Source: CAVYXK01 sp963708245 | GTDB taxonomy: Bacteria > Pseudomonadota > Alphaproteobacteria > Acetobacterales > Acetobacteraceae | Assembly (NCBI GenBank): GCA_963708245.1 | Contig: OY970201.1 | Location: 806,001 to 870,000 of the forward strand | Reading direction: 5' to 3' | Length of the DNA stretch: 64,000 nt | Part shown: positions 42,915 through 51,341 of the stretch, piece by piece | How positions within the stretch are numbered: position 1 is the stretch's first letter | Layout: every line of letters starts with the position of its first letter | Position numbers and translations under genes: made by a program | The notes under the pieces: generated by a model | What the model was told of the DNA's origin: nothing | Database searches by the model: none | Seen by the model: the letters and a program-made list of their open reading frames with translations, nothing else

Positions 42915-43286
42915 CTATTTCGGTCGCTTGGCGCCGTACAGCGACCGCCGCTGCCGGCGCTTGGCGATGCCCTGGGTGTCCAGCACGCCGCGCAGGATGT
43001 GGTAGCGCACGCCGGGCAGGTCCTTCACGCGCCCGCCCCGGATGAGCACCACCGAGTGCTCCTGCAAGTTATGGCCCTCGCCAGGGATGTAGCTGACCAC
43101 CTCGTAGCCATTGGTCAGGCGCACCTTGGCCACCTTGCGCAGCGCCGAGTTGGGCTTCTTCGGCGTGGTCGTATAGACGCGCGTGCAGACCCCGCGCTTC
43201 TGTGGGCAGCCCTGCAGCGCCGGAACCGTGTTCCGGGTCTTCTGCGGCTCGCGCCCCTTGGCGATGAGCTGGTTGATCGTCGGCAT
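42915..43286 (-). CDS. rpsL: 30S ribosomal protein S12
   Basis: A 123-residue S12 (MPTINQLIAKGREPQKTRNT, TTPKKPNSALRKVAKVRLTN, IPGEGHNLQEHSVVLIRGGR). The decoding-centre loop TPKKPNSA has lysine at the streptomycin-sensitivity position, the sensitive form. It is the first gene of the whole ribosomal cluster; a promoter is proposed about 230 bases upstream. Confidence 0.98.
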   Translation of the reverse strand: MPTINQLIAKGREPQKTRNTVPALQGCPQKRGVCTRVYTTTPKKPNSALRKVAKVRLTNGYEVVSYIPGEGHNLQEHSVVLIRGGRVKDLPGVRYHILRGVLDTQGIAKRRQRRSLYGAKRPK

Positions 43287-43946
43287 GCACCCTCTGCGTC
43301 GTCTCTATATACTGTACCCGATCGCCCACCTGATTCCACGCTCGACCGCCGTAAACGGGCGAAACCCGCGCACATGGCGCCCTAATGGGCCCACGGTTGC
43401 GGGTTCAGGGCTGGCATGCGACCTGAGCCTTCGGTCTTCTTGCCGAGGGCGGCGCCGCACACGCGCGTGCCTGCGATACGACGGCCGTTTCTCCCGGTGG
43501 GGCGGCCAAGGGCGCGGAACCTAGTGGCCGGGGATGGGGGTGTCAAGCAGCGTCAATTAAAATAAGCGGATAACCAGCCCACCTGCTGTCCTTGCCGTCG
43601 CCGGGCGCCCCTCTCTGGGAATCCTTACCCGCTCCTCTCTTGGCTCTCTCCCAAACCCACTTCTAAACAGGAATCATCTTGCTCGTCATCGGCCGCCACT
43701 CGAGACCGCTTCACGTCCTCACGGACGAGCTTCCGCAGGATGGGAGGACGAGACCTCCTCGTATCCATGGCGAAGCACGTCGCCAATGGCCGCAACCTTC
43801 GTCCACGGGATTTCCGGGTATCGAGCCTACCTTGAGAGCTGACAGCGTCATCGAACCGAGGACCCGGCCGCCGCACGCCTCACGAACTCCGGCGCTTGAC
43901 TTGGCAAACCCCCGCGCCGGAGCATCGCCAAACGTGGGAGACGTCC
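43287..43946. other. Divergent region between rpsL and the sugar ABC transporter
   Basis: This 660-base gap contains the long rpsL leader (about 225 bases from the proposed promoter) and, to its right, the control region of the transporter. A T/A-rich CAGTATATAG (minus strand, near 43303) could be a second promoter element close to rpsL. No additional gene with coding character is seen. Confidence 0.55.
43518..43546 (-). promoter_or_regulatory. Sigma70-like promoter of the str operon
   Basis: On the minus strand a perfect TTGACA (43541-43546) is followed after 17 bases by TAGGTT (43518-43523). It implies a ~225-base 5' leader before rpsL. The -35 is ideal, the -10 moderate, as in many alphaproteobacterial ribosomal promoters. 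Confidence 0.6.
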
Positions 43947-44969
43947 GTGGCGCGCCGGCAGACGGCCAGAATCGAAGCTGATATCGTCGCGCCCCGGCCG
44001 GCGATCCCCGCACAGCTCGTACTCATCCCCTGGGCGGGCGTGCTGCTTGCCCTCGTGCTTGTCTGCGTGGCGATCAGCCTGATTTCCCCGTATTTCCTCA
44101 CAGCGTCGAACATCCTGGGGAACGTCGCCGTCTATTTCTCCTGGATCTGCATCGCCGGCTTTGGCGAGGCGATCGTGATGATCGGCGGCGGTCTCGATCT
44201 CGCGGTGGGCTCGACCATGGGCCTTGCCGGCATGATCGCTGCACTCGTGCTGGTGGCCGGCGCCGGCGTCGCCCCGGCCGTGGCCGCCGGGTTAGCCTCC
44301 GGCGCCGCGGTCGGCCTGCTCAACGCACTCGCCATCACCCGCATCCGGCTTAACCCGTTCATTGCCACCCTGGGCTCGCTCAGCATCGTCCGCGGCTTGA
44401 CGTACGGCATCGTTTCCGGCGCCGCCGTCACGCCGCCCGACAATGCCGCAGGCCGTGCGTTCTCAGCGCTCGGCAACGCCACGATCTGGCTGGTACCCAT
44501 TCCCGTGCTGATCATGCTGGTGGTCGGGATCGTGCTCGCGGTGCTGATGAACCAGACCGCGTTCGGCCGGCATGTCTATGCGGTCGGCGGCAACGAGGCG
44601 GCCGCCCGGCTGCTCGGCCTCAAGGTCGAACGGATCAAGCTGACGATGTACCTTCTCTCCGGGCTGCTGGCAGGGCTGGGTGGCGTGCTGTTGGCGGCCA
44701 AGGCCGGCACGGCGCTGCCCGACGCAGCCACAGGCTACGAGCTGGAAGTGATCGCCGCCGTTATCATCGGCGGCACCAGCCTGTATGGCGGCCGAGGCAC
44801 GATCCCCGGCGTGCTGGTCGGCGCCGCTCTGCTTGGCGTGATCAGCAACGGGATCGTGCTGCTGGGCTTGGCGGGGTATTGGCAGGAGCTGATCACCGGT
44901 CTCGTGATCGCTGCCGCCGCCACGCTCGACGTGGCGCGGCAGCGGCTCGAGGCGATGCGAAGCACGTGA
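43947..44969 (+). CDS. CUT2-type sugar ABC transporter permease
   Basis: A ~340-residue integral membrane protein with eight or more hydrophobic helices. IGGGLDLAVGSTMGLAGMIA and the C-terminal GGTSLYGGRGTIPGVLVGAA are the hallmarks of RbsC/FrcC-type permeases, the latter being the ATPase-contact region. It imports a monosaccharide with the binding protein and ATPase encoded next. A GTG at 43947 with GGGAG six bases upstream is preferred to the ATG at 43896. The specific sugar is unknown. Confidence 0.88.
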   Translation: MARRQTARIEADIVAPRPAIPAQLVLIPWAGVLLALVLVCVAISLISPYFLTASNILGNVAVYFSWICIAGFGEAIVMIGGGLDLAVGSTMGLAGMIAALVLVAGAGVAPAVAAGLASGAAVGLLNALAITRIRLNPFIATLGSLSIVRGLTYGIVSGAAVTPPDNAAGRAFSALGNATIWLVPIPVLIMLVVGIVLAVLMNQTAFGRHVYAVGGNEAAARLLGLKVERIKLTMYLLSGLLAGLGGVLLAAKAGTALPDAATGYELEVIAAVIIGGTSLYGGRGTIPGVLVGAALLGVISNGIVLLGLAGYWQELITGLVIAAAATLDVARQRLEAMRST

Positions 44970-44994
44970 ACCGACAACAGGAGGGAACGACTAA

Positions 44995-46023
44995 ATGAGC
45001 AAACCCACCTTGACCGCCAGCCGCCGTACGGTTCTTGCCGGCGCCGCCGCCCTTGGGGGCGTGCTGGGCAGCCCGTTCGTGGCACGCGGCGCCGCGCGCA
45101 AGTCCATCGCCGTGATCCCCAAGGCGCTGGACAACCCGGTCTTCTACTATGCCCATTACGGCGCCGATCAGCGCGCCAAGGAGCTCGGCGACGTCGACGT
45201 GATATGGACCGCCTCCTCCACCTCCGACGCCAACCAGGAGGCGCAGGTCGTCGCCGGCCTTATAGCTCGGCACGTCGATGGGATGGCAGTCGATGCCAAC
45301 GCGCCGCAGCCGCTGATCGCGCCGATCGCACAGGCGGTCGCCCAAGGCATGCAGGTGATCACGTGGGACTCCGACGTGCCCGACAGCAAACGCCGCCTTT
45401 TCTACGGCGTGGACAGCGTCGCCATGGGCAAAGCGCTGGCGGAGCAGACGGTCAAGTTCATGGGCACCAGCGGCACCGTGATCCTGGTCAGTGGCGGCCC
45501 AGGCGCCACCAATCTCAACGCCCGGCTGAAGGGCGCCACCGACGCGCTGAAAGCCTATCCCGACATCAAGACGATCGGCCCCTTCTTCCACGACGATGAT
45601 CTGGTGAAGGCGCAAAACCTCACCAACAACCTGCTGGTGTCGCATCCCGATGCCGGCGCCATCCTGATGGTTGCCGGTGTTCCTTTCTTTGGCAAGATGA
45701 GCGCCCTGCCCGAGGTGATAAAGAACAAGGGCAAAGTGAAGATCATCACCACCGACACGCTCGCGCCCGAGTTGCCCTTCGTGAAGGAAGGCTACGTCCA
45801 GGCGTTGGTCGGGCAGGACTACTGGGGCTGGGGCTACCAGACCGTCAGCATCCTGCACAACCTGTTGACCGAGAGTAACTGCAACTACCCTGCGCTGGTG
45901 CCGCAGTCGATGCCGATCGTCACCGCTGAGAACGTCGATGAGTGGATCGCCAAGTGGAAGCAGGCCGAGACCCCGGCTGGCGCGGCCGAGGCGTTCAAGG
46001 AGCCGCCGCTCGGCTGCATGTGA
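44995..46023 (+). CDS. Sugar ABC transporter substrate-binding protein
   Basis: A 342-residue periplasmic binding protein of the ribose/xylose (PBP1) fold. The N-terminus has a twin-arginine signal (SRRTVLAGAAALGG) with cleavage before the mature AARKSIAVIPKAL. Binding-pocket style segments include GVDSVAMGKALAEQ and VSGGPGATNLNARLKG. The C-terminal region GYVQALVGQDYWGWGYQTV is typical of RhaS/LsrB-like proteins. The stop overlaps the ATPase start by one base. Confidence 0.88.
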   Translation: MSKPTLTASRRTVLAGAAALGGVLGSPFVARGAARKSIAVIPKALDNPVFYYAHYGADQRAKELGDVDVIWTASSTSDANQEAQVVAGLIARHVDGMAVDANAPQPLIAPIAQAVAQGMQVITWDSDVPDSKRRLFYGVDSVAMGKALAEQTVKFMGTSGTVILVSGGPGATNLNARLKGATDALKAYPDIKTIGPFFHDDDLVKAQNLTNNLLVSHPDAGAILMVAGVPFFGKMSALPEVIKNKGKVKIITTDTLAPELPFVKEGYVQALVGQDYWGWGYQTVSILHNLLTESNCNYPALVPQSMPIVTAENVDEWIAKWKQAETPAGAAEAFKEPPLGCM

Positions 46024-46829
46024 TGGCGGGTCCCCCGCGTCCCGTCCTGGAGCTCGAGCGCATCGTCAAGCACTACGGGCCGGTGCACGCGCTTGATGGC
46101 GTGTCGTTCCAACTGTGGCAAGGCGAGATCGTCGGTTTGGTTGGCGATAACGGCGCCGGCAAATCGACGTTGGTGAAGGTGATGTCCGGCGCGGTCCAGC
46201 CCGACGCCGGCATCATCCGTTTTGAAGGCGCTGAGGTGACCATCCCTTCGCCACTGCAGGCTCGGGCGCTGGGGATCGAGACCGTCTACCAGGACCTCGC
46301 CGTGATCCCGCACATGGACGTGGAGGCGAACCTGTTCCTCGGCCGCGAAGTCACCGGGACAAAATGGTGGAACCGCTGGCGCCTGGACAAAGCGACGATG
46401 AGACGCGAGGCGGCAGCGCATATCGCTTCGCTGGAGGTCGGCCTGACTTCGGTGCGCCAGGCGGTAGGATTGCTCTCCGGCGGCCAGCGGCAGAGCGTCG
46501 CGGTCGCGCGGGCGATCTCCTGGGGGCGAAAGGTTGTAATTATGGACGAGCCCACCGCCGCGCTTGGTGTGCGCGAGGCGCGCAGCGTGCTGGAGCTGAT
46601 CCGGCGCGTGAAACAGCGCGGGATCAGCGTGGTGCTGATCAGTCACAACATCCCGCACGTTTTCGAGGTGACTGATCGCATCTTCGTCATGCGTCACGGC
46701 CGGCGTGTCGGCGACCTGGTCACGAGCGAGGCGGCGATGAACGACGTGCTGGGGCTGATCACCGGCGTACACGTCTCCGACACCGCGCACCATGCGGGCG
46801 CGGCGGATGGTGCAGGTGCCGTCGCTTGA
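46023..46829 (+). CDS. Sugar ABC transporter ATP-binding protein, single domain
   Basis: A 268-residue ABC ATPase: Walker A GDNGAGKSTLV, signature LSGGQRQSVAVARA, Walker B KVVIMDEPTAAL, and the switch histidine in VVLISHNIP. Unlike RbsA/XylG (about 500 residues, two ABC domains) it carries only one domain, as in FrcA-type fructose importers, and would form a homodimer. The start (ATG 46023) overlaps the preceding stop. Confidence 0.88.
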   Translation: MAGPPRPVLELERIVKHYGPVHALDGVSFQLWQGEIVGLVGDNGAGKSTLVKVMSGAVQPDAGIIRFEGAEVTIPSPLQARALGIETVYQDLAVIPHMDVEANLFLGREVTGTKWWNRWRLDKATMRREAAAHIASLEVGLTSVRQAVGLLSGGQRQSVAVARAISWGRKVVIMDEPTAALGVREARSVLELIRRVKQRGISVVLISHNIPHVFEVTDRIFVMRHGRRVGDLVTSEAAMNDVLGLITGVHVSDTAHHAGAADGAGAVA

Positions 46830-46868
46830 GAAAACCCTCCCGCTCCCGGAGGTGAACGGGCGGGCGAT

Positions 46869-47264
46869 ATGGTATCGATCAGTCTCAAAGCCGCTGGTAT
46901 GAATCGAGAATTCGGCCCTCTGTCTCGGATCGGATCACGCATGCACTCTGGCCCAATCGCCCTTCGCGACCCGGCATTCGACGCCGTCGCTGCCCTGTGC
47001 CGGCGGTTCCATGTTCGCCAACTGGACCTGTTCGGTTCGGCGGTGGATGGGCGCTTCGATCCGATGCACAGCGATCTCGATCTCCTGGTCGAATTCGAGG
47101 AGCTGCCAGGGGGGGCGTACGCGGATGCCTATTTTGGTCTGCGCGACGCCCTGGCTGAGCTGTTCGGGCTAGAGGTGGACCTGATCACCGGTGCTGCCCT
47201 GAAAAACCCGTATCTGCGACGACGGGTCGAATTGCAGCGCCATCGGTTGTTCCCGCCAGCATGA
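46869..47264 (+). CDS. MntA-type nucleotidyltransferase antitoxin
   Basis: A protein of up to 131 residues with a minimal nucleotidyltransferase (MNT) fold: DLFGSAVDGRFDPMHSDLDL contains the GS..DxD catalytic motif, and LEVDLITGAAL supplies the third acidic residue. In MntA/HepT modules it AMPylates the HEPN toxin and so neutralises it. The start is uncertain (ATG 46869, 46899 or 46941); conservation begins near the last. It overlaps the HepT gene by four bases. Confidence 0.85.
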   Translation: MVSISLKAAGMNREFGPLSRIGSRMHSGPIALRDPAFDAVAALCRRFHVRQLDLFGSAVDGRFDPMHSDLDLLVEFEELPGGAYADAYFGLRDALAELFGLEVDLITGAALKNPYLRRRVELQRHRLFPPA

Positions 47265-47644
47265 TCTCCGACCACGCCGCCAAGTACCTATGGGACGCCC
47301 GGCAGGCGGCTGATCGGATTACGCGCTTCACCGGCGGGCGCAGTTATGACGAATATCTGGCCGATGAGATGCTACGCTCGGCGGTCGAGCAGCAGTTTGA
47401 GATCATCGGCGAGGCATTCACCGGGCTGCGTCGGATTGATCCCAATCTCGCGGCTACGATCCGTGACCTGCCGCGCATCGTGGCGTTCCGCAATGTGCTG
47501 ATCCACGGCTACGCCACGGTGGACGATCGGCTCGTGTGGAGTGTCGTCATAGGCGAGTTAGCGGAGTTGCTTACGCTGCTCACGCGCCTGCTGGGTGAGG
47601 CGAGCGACGACACGCCTGGCGAGGACCAGCAGCCATCGTCGTAA
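47261..47644 (+). CDS. HepT-type HEPN ribonuclease toxin
   Basis: A 127-residue HEPN protein (DUF86 type). The catalytic RNase motif Rx4HxY is present as RNVLIHGY near residue 87, including the tyrosine that MntA AMPylates. Helical segments around it (LRSAVEQQFEIIGEAFTGLR and WSVVIGELAELLTLLTRL) match the fold. It overlaps MntA by four bases, a type VII toxin-antitoxin pair by family knowledge. Confidence 0.87.
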   Translation: MISDHAAKYLWDARQAADRITRFTGGRSYDEYLADEMLRSAVEQQFEIIGEAFTGLRRIDPNLAATIRDLPRIVAFRNVLIHGYATVDDRLVWSVVIGELAELLTLLTRLLGEASDDTPGEDQQPSS

Positions 47645-47659
47645 TCATAGGCAGACACG

Positions 47660-48199
47660 CTACCCCAGTCGCTCCGCCACCTGCCGCACGTACTCCGCAC
47701 GTGGCATGAAGCCGGGATCCGCGCGGCACGCCACCTCCGTTTCGCGCAGGATGGTCTCGTCCGACTGGCTGAGATCCAACGGCTCGCCATGCGGCTGCGG
47801 CACGTGGAACGGAGTGTCGAGATACGCCTCCAGCGTGTTGCCTTCGGGATCGCGGAAATAGATCGACCAGGCATTGCCGTGACTGACCGTGCGCATGCCG
47901 CTCGCGCCGTGTGCCAGCGCCCGTTCGTGCACCTCCCGCAGCTCGGCCAAACAGCCCACTGTGAACGACACTTGGTTTATCGGGTTGAAACCCGACGTGT
48001 CGGGTCGGCCGGTAACCAGCACGACCTGATGGTGGCAGGCCGGATCGGCGGTCATGAACACCAGCTCGGTGCCGGGCGTGCGGCCCGGTCCCCGATCTGC
48101 AACGATCAGGCCCAGCACCTCGGTATAGAAACGCACCATCTCGTCCAGATGCCGGACATGGATGCCCATATGCGTCAGCTTCGCGTGAATCGTGCCCAT
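47660..48199 (-). CDS. VOC family (glyoxalase/ring-cleavage dioxygenase-like) protein
   Basis: A 179-residue protein with two beta-alpha-beta-beta-beta units. KLTHMGIHVRHLDEMVRFYT supplies the first metal histidine, HHQVVLVTG and FTVGCLAELREVHERA the middle, and FRDPEGNTLEAYLDTPFH the glutamate ligand. Family members include extradiol dioxygenases and glyoxalases. The ATG at 48199 follows GAGGAGGGA; the longer reading to 48322 overlaps the divergent dioxygenase leader and is not used. Confidence 0.8.
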   Translation of the reverse strand: MGTIHAKLTHMGIHVRHLDEMVRFYTEVLGLIVADRGPGRTPGTELVFMTADPACHHQVVLVTGRPDTSGFNPINQVSFTVGCLAELREVHERALAHGASGMRTVSHGNAWSIYFRDPEGNTLEAYLDTPFHVPQPHGEPLDLSQSDETILRETEVACRADPGFMPRAEYVRQVAERLG

Positions 48200-48305
48200 T
48201 GCGGTCCCTCCTCGCTTGTCCGGACGCGAACATTGATCCGCCGGGCGAGCGGGGGCAAGCTTGGCGGGCGGCGCCGCGTCCCGCCGCCAGCAGGAAGCAA
48301 AGTCC

Positions 48306-49181
48306 ATGAACCAGATGCGCAACAGCCGGTTCCGCTACATTGAAACGCGCCGCATCGCCGGCAGCCTGGGCGCCGAGGTGGAGGGTGTCGATCTCTCCCG
48401 CGACCTCCCCGACGACGTGCTGGCGGAAGTGCGCGCCGCCCTTCTCGATCATCTGGTGATCTTCTTCCGCAACCAATCGCTCATGCCCGAGCAGCAGCTT
48501 GCGTTCGCGCGCCGCTGGGGCGAGATCCACCTGCACCCGTTCATGGAAGGGATGCCGGACCATCCGGAGATACTGGAGATTGTCAAGCGCCCGACCGACA
48601 AGCGCAACTTTGGCGGCTCCTGGCATACCGACCAGATGTTCTCCCCGCGGCCGGCGATGGGCACGATCCTGTACGCGAAGGAAGTGCCGTCGGCTGGCGG
48701 CGACACGATGTTCACGAACCAGTATCTCGCGTTCGAGTCGCTGTCGGACGGCATGAAGCGGCTGTGCAGTTCGCTGCGCACGGTCTGCTACGGCGAGAAC
48801 CGCAAGAAGTATGGCGGTAAGTCACGCAAGGAGTTCTATGCCGACAAGATCGGCATGAAGGCGAAGGATCCGGGCGACGACGTTCAGACCACCTCGGTGC
48901 ATCCGCTGGTACGCACGCATCCCGAGACCGGACGCAAGGCGCTCTATATCGGCGGCCACGTACAGCATTTCGAGGACATGACCGAAGAGGAAAGCCGGCC
49001 GCTGATCGACTTCCTGATGCGGCACTCGCACCGGCCTGAGTTCACCTGTCGCTTCCGGTGGGAGACGGGCTCGCTGGCATTCTGGGACAATCGCTGCACC
49101 CAGCATTTCGCGATAAACGACTATCCGGCCGAGACGCGCATCATGCACCGCATCACAGTGTGCGGCGACGCACCGTTCTGA
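48306..49181 (+). CDS. TauD/TfdA family alpha-ketoglutarate dioxygenase
   Basis: A 291-residue Fe(II)/2-oxoglutarate dioxygenase. The HxD iron ligands are in GSWHTDQMF, and the distal His in IMHRITVCG; the 2OG-binding Arg is in the same C-terminal region. LVIFFRNQSLMPEQQLAFAR is the N-terminal family signature. Such enzymes hydroxylate taurine, phenoxyacetates or carboxylates. It is divergent from the VOC gene and 50 bases before a hydroxyacid dehydrogenase, so the three may serve one degradation route. Confidence 0.87.
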   Translation: MNQMRNSRFRYIETRRIAGSLGAEVEGVDLSRDLPDDVLAEVRAALLDHLVIFFRNQSLMPEQQLAFARRWGEIHLHPFMEGMPDHPEILEIVKRPTDKRNFGGSWHTDQMFSPRPAMGTILYAKEVPSAGGDTMFTNQYLAFESLSDGMKRLCSSLRTVCYGENRKKYGGKSRKEFYADKIGMKAKDPGDDVQTTSVHPLVRTHPETGRKALYIGGHVQHFEDMTEEESRPLIDFLMRHSHRPEFTCRFRWETGSLAFWDNRCTQHFAINDYPAETRIMHRITVCGDAPF

Positions 49182-49231
49182 TCATTTATCCCCCTCCCTT
49201 GGGGGGAAGTACCACCGAGGAGAGATCGAAC

Positions 49232-50125
49232 ATGAAAGTCGGCTTCGTCGGCGTCGGCAACATGGGCGGGCCCATGTGCCGCAACATCATCCGCAACACC
49301 AACCATCAGGTGACGGTGTTCGATCTGAATCCCGCCGCTATCGCCGCCTGCACCGCACTCGGTGCCGCTGCCGGCACCTCCACGGCCGAGCTCGCCGCCG
49401 CGTCCGACGTGATCTTCATTTCGCTGCCGATGCCGCAGCACGTCGAAGACGTAGCGCTCGGGAAGCATGGCATCGCCGCCAGCGCTCGCCCTGGCAGCGT
49501 CTTCATCGACCTCTCGACCAACTCCCCGGCAACCGCGAAGCGCGTGCACGCCGGCATGGCAGCCAAACGCATCGCTATGCTGGAAGCGCCGGTCAGCGGT
49601 GGCGTGCCGCGGGCCACCGACGGCACCATCGTCATCATGGTCGGCGGCGACCCGGCTGTGTTCGAGGCGCAGCTTCCGCTGCTGAAGTCCTTCAGCAAGG
49701 AAGTGATCCATGTCGGCGAGATCGGCATGGGCTCGGTGGCGAAGCTCTGCAACAACATGCTGGCCTTCTGCAACGCCGCCGCGGCGTCGGAGGCGCTGAT
49801 GCTCGGCACGCTGGCCGGCATCGACCTGCACAAGCTGTATGACGTGATCTGCAACGCCTCCGGCAACTCCGACGCGTTCCGTGGTCTCGGCAAGAAGGCA
49901 TTCGCCCGCGACTTCAACCCTGGCTTCGCGCTTGACCTGGCGCACAAGGACCTGCGGCTGGCGCTGGAAATGCAGGACGAGCTCGGCCTGCCCGGCATGA
50001 TCGCCCCGCAGGTGATGAACCTGATGCGCCTGGCGCGCGCCAAAGGCTGGGGAGTCGATGATTCAAGCTCCGTGCTGCGCGTCTATGAAGCAGCGCTGGG
50101 TCGGGTGGTGGGTGGCGCCGAATAG
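49232..50125 (+). CDS. 3-hydroxyisobutyrate dehydrogenase-like oxidoreductase
   Basis: A 297-residue beta-hydroxyacid dehydrogenase. The NAD(P) motif is GFVGVGNMGGPM at the start, followed by FIDLSTNSPATAKRVHAG, the substrate loop EAPVSGGVPRATDGT and the catalytic lysine in GSVAKLCNNM. It oxidises 3-hydroxy acids (3-hydroxyisobutyrate, tartronate semialdehyde reductase-like). The start at 49232 follows GAGGAGAG. It probably works with the TauD-like enzyme upstream. Confidence 0.9.
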   Translation: MKVGFVGVGNMGGPMCRNIIRNTNHQVTVFDLNPAAIAACTALGAAAGTSTAELAAASDVIFISLPMPQHVEDVALGKHGIAASARPGSVFIDLSTNSPATAKRVHAGMAAKRIAMLEAPVSGGVPRATDGTIVIMVGGDPAVFEAQLPLLKSFSKEVIHVGEIGMGSVAKLCNNMLAFCNAAAASEALMLGTLAGIDLHKLYDVICNASGNSDAFRGLGKKAFARDFNPGFALDLAHKDLRLALEMQDELGLPGMIAPQVMNLMRLARAKGWGVDDSSSVLRVYEAALGRVVGGAE

Positions 50126-50701
50126 CGATCTCAGTCCCCCGTCATCGCCAGGAACAAGCTTTGACACAGGTGGCGCGGATTCGAGGTTCGAAGGATGTTC
50201 CCGATCAACACGCCAAAATCGGCCATGATAGAGGCTGTTCCGCGCTCGGATTGGTACCGCTCCCGCAGGCCATGCCCCCAAGGCGGCAAATTCACCACCG
50301 GTGTCAATGTTGGGGCAGGCCAGCGCTCGGGAGATGGCCGGTACGAGCCAGCACGAGCCCGACCCTGACGGTTGAGGGCGGGCTGCTGCCGAGCGTCATT
50401 CTCATGGGCCTCTGTACTAACACCACGGCGTGCACGATAGCTGTGCCGCCGATCAAGGAAGAGGGGCGCCGAGCGTCCGAGCCACCATGGTGAGAGCCTC
50501 GGTCGGCAAACGCAAAATCCGACGGACTGTTGATACAGATCAAGGGCGATCCGGTCAGACGAGATAAACATTTGGCAGTTCTTCCGATGAGCGAAAAGGA
50601 AAGGGTGGAAAATGGTTGTTCGAAGTTCGATCGTTGGCATCGCCCCGGATGTAAATCCGTATCCGGCCGTGGTGGGCCGCATGAGCCGAATGGGAGTCAG
50701 A
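50126..50701. other. Non-coding stretch before the small secreted protein
   Basis: No convincing gene. It contains the left arm of an inverted repeat (50161-50207) and, on the minus strand, an internal partial copy of that arm near 50291-50312. Short decayed-looking readings on the minus strand are not recognisable as any family. Confidence 0.5.
50161..50207. repeat. Left arm of imperfect ~45-bp inverted repeat
   Basis: Starts TTGACACAGGTGGCG and ends TTCGAAGGATGTTCCCGATCA. It pairs with the reverse complement of 51231-51274 with only a few mismatches and small gaps. The two arms flank a ~1-kb segment with a single small secreted-protein gene, as in a MITE-like or decayed transposon. Confidence 0.7.
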
Positions 50702-51127
50702 ATGATGCACATTGCCAAAAACTACGACAGAATGAAGAGGCTGTTTGTCGCTGCTGTGGCGCTAGGAATTGGTTCAGCGGTTACGACTGGGGCCGCAAGA
50801 GCTGCCGAGGGCTGGGCATGCAGTTTTCAGTCTGCCACCCATGAATCGACGCGTGTAACATATGTGGTGGATGCAAACGAATTAGTAGAGACATTTCAAA
50901 GCGGCAGCGTCAAACGATTTCAGCTCATGGAGCATAACCAGTATGGGTTGGTCGGCATTTCTACAATGGCGGCCATCGAAGGGGGGCAGCCCGTGGCCAC
51001 TGTCGGCTTCGACGCTATTGCCATTGACGCGCGAACGCATGAAGCATGGCATGCAACAGCAGTATCAGAGCAGCCGCCGGAGCTAAGCAGCATGGTTCAC
51101 GGCATCTGCAGTAACAAATTAGATTAG
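50702..51127 (+). CDS. Small secreted protein of unknown function
   Basis: A 141-residue protein I do not recognise. RMKRLFVAAVALGIGSAVTT with a GAARA|AEG cleavage site forms a clear Sec signal peptide. The mature part is short, beta-rich and has two cysteines (ACSF and GICSNK) that could form a disulphide. The start at ATG 50702 has GGGAG upstream; ATG 50732 is an alternative. The gene is less G+C rich than neighbours and is enclosed by an inverted repeat, suggesting acquisition. Confidence 0.6.
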   Translation: MMHIAKNYDRMKRLFVAAVALGIGSAVTTGAARAAEGWACSFQSATHESTRVTYVVDANELVETFQSGSVKRFQLMEHNQYGLVGISTMAAIEGGQPVATVGFDAIAIDARTHEAWHATAVSEQPPELSSMVHGICSNKLD

Positions 51128-51230
51128 CTGGTTTTAACGACGGTGAGTATCCTTCGACCATTCTGTGGAGATCACAGACCCAAGAAGCAGCAAAGCCACG
51201 AAGCGCGGGCCATGCAGCCAGCACGTGGGG

Positions 51231-51274
51231 TGATCGGAACATCCTTCGAACGTCGAATTCGCCACCAGTGTCAA
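51231..51274. repeat. Right arm of imperfect ~45-bp inverted repeat
   Basis: Reads TGATCGGAACATCCTTCGAA then CGTCGAATTCGCCACCAGTG and TCAA; its reverse complement matches the left arm at 50161-50207. It lies between the small secreted-protein gene and the acyl-CoA ligase. Confidence 0.7.
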
Positions 51275-51341
51275 TGTTTGTGCCGACCATGACGAAGTAT
51301 GAGCGCCGCCAGCCGAGTATTATTCCTTTGGGGACCCGGTA

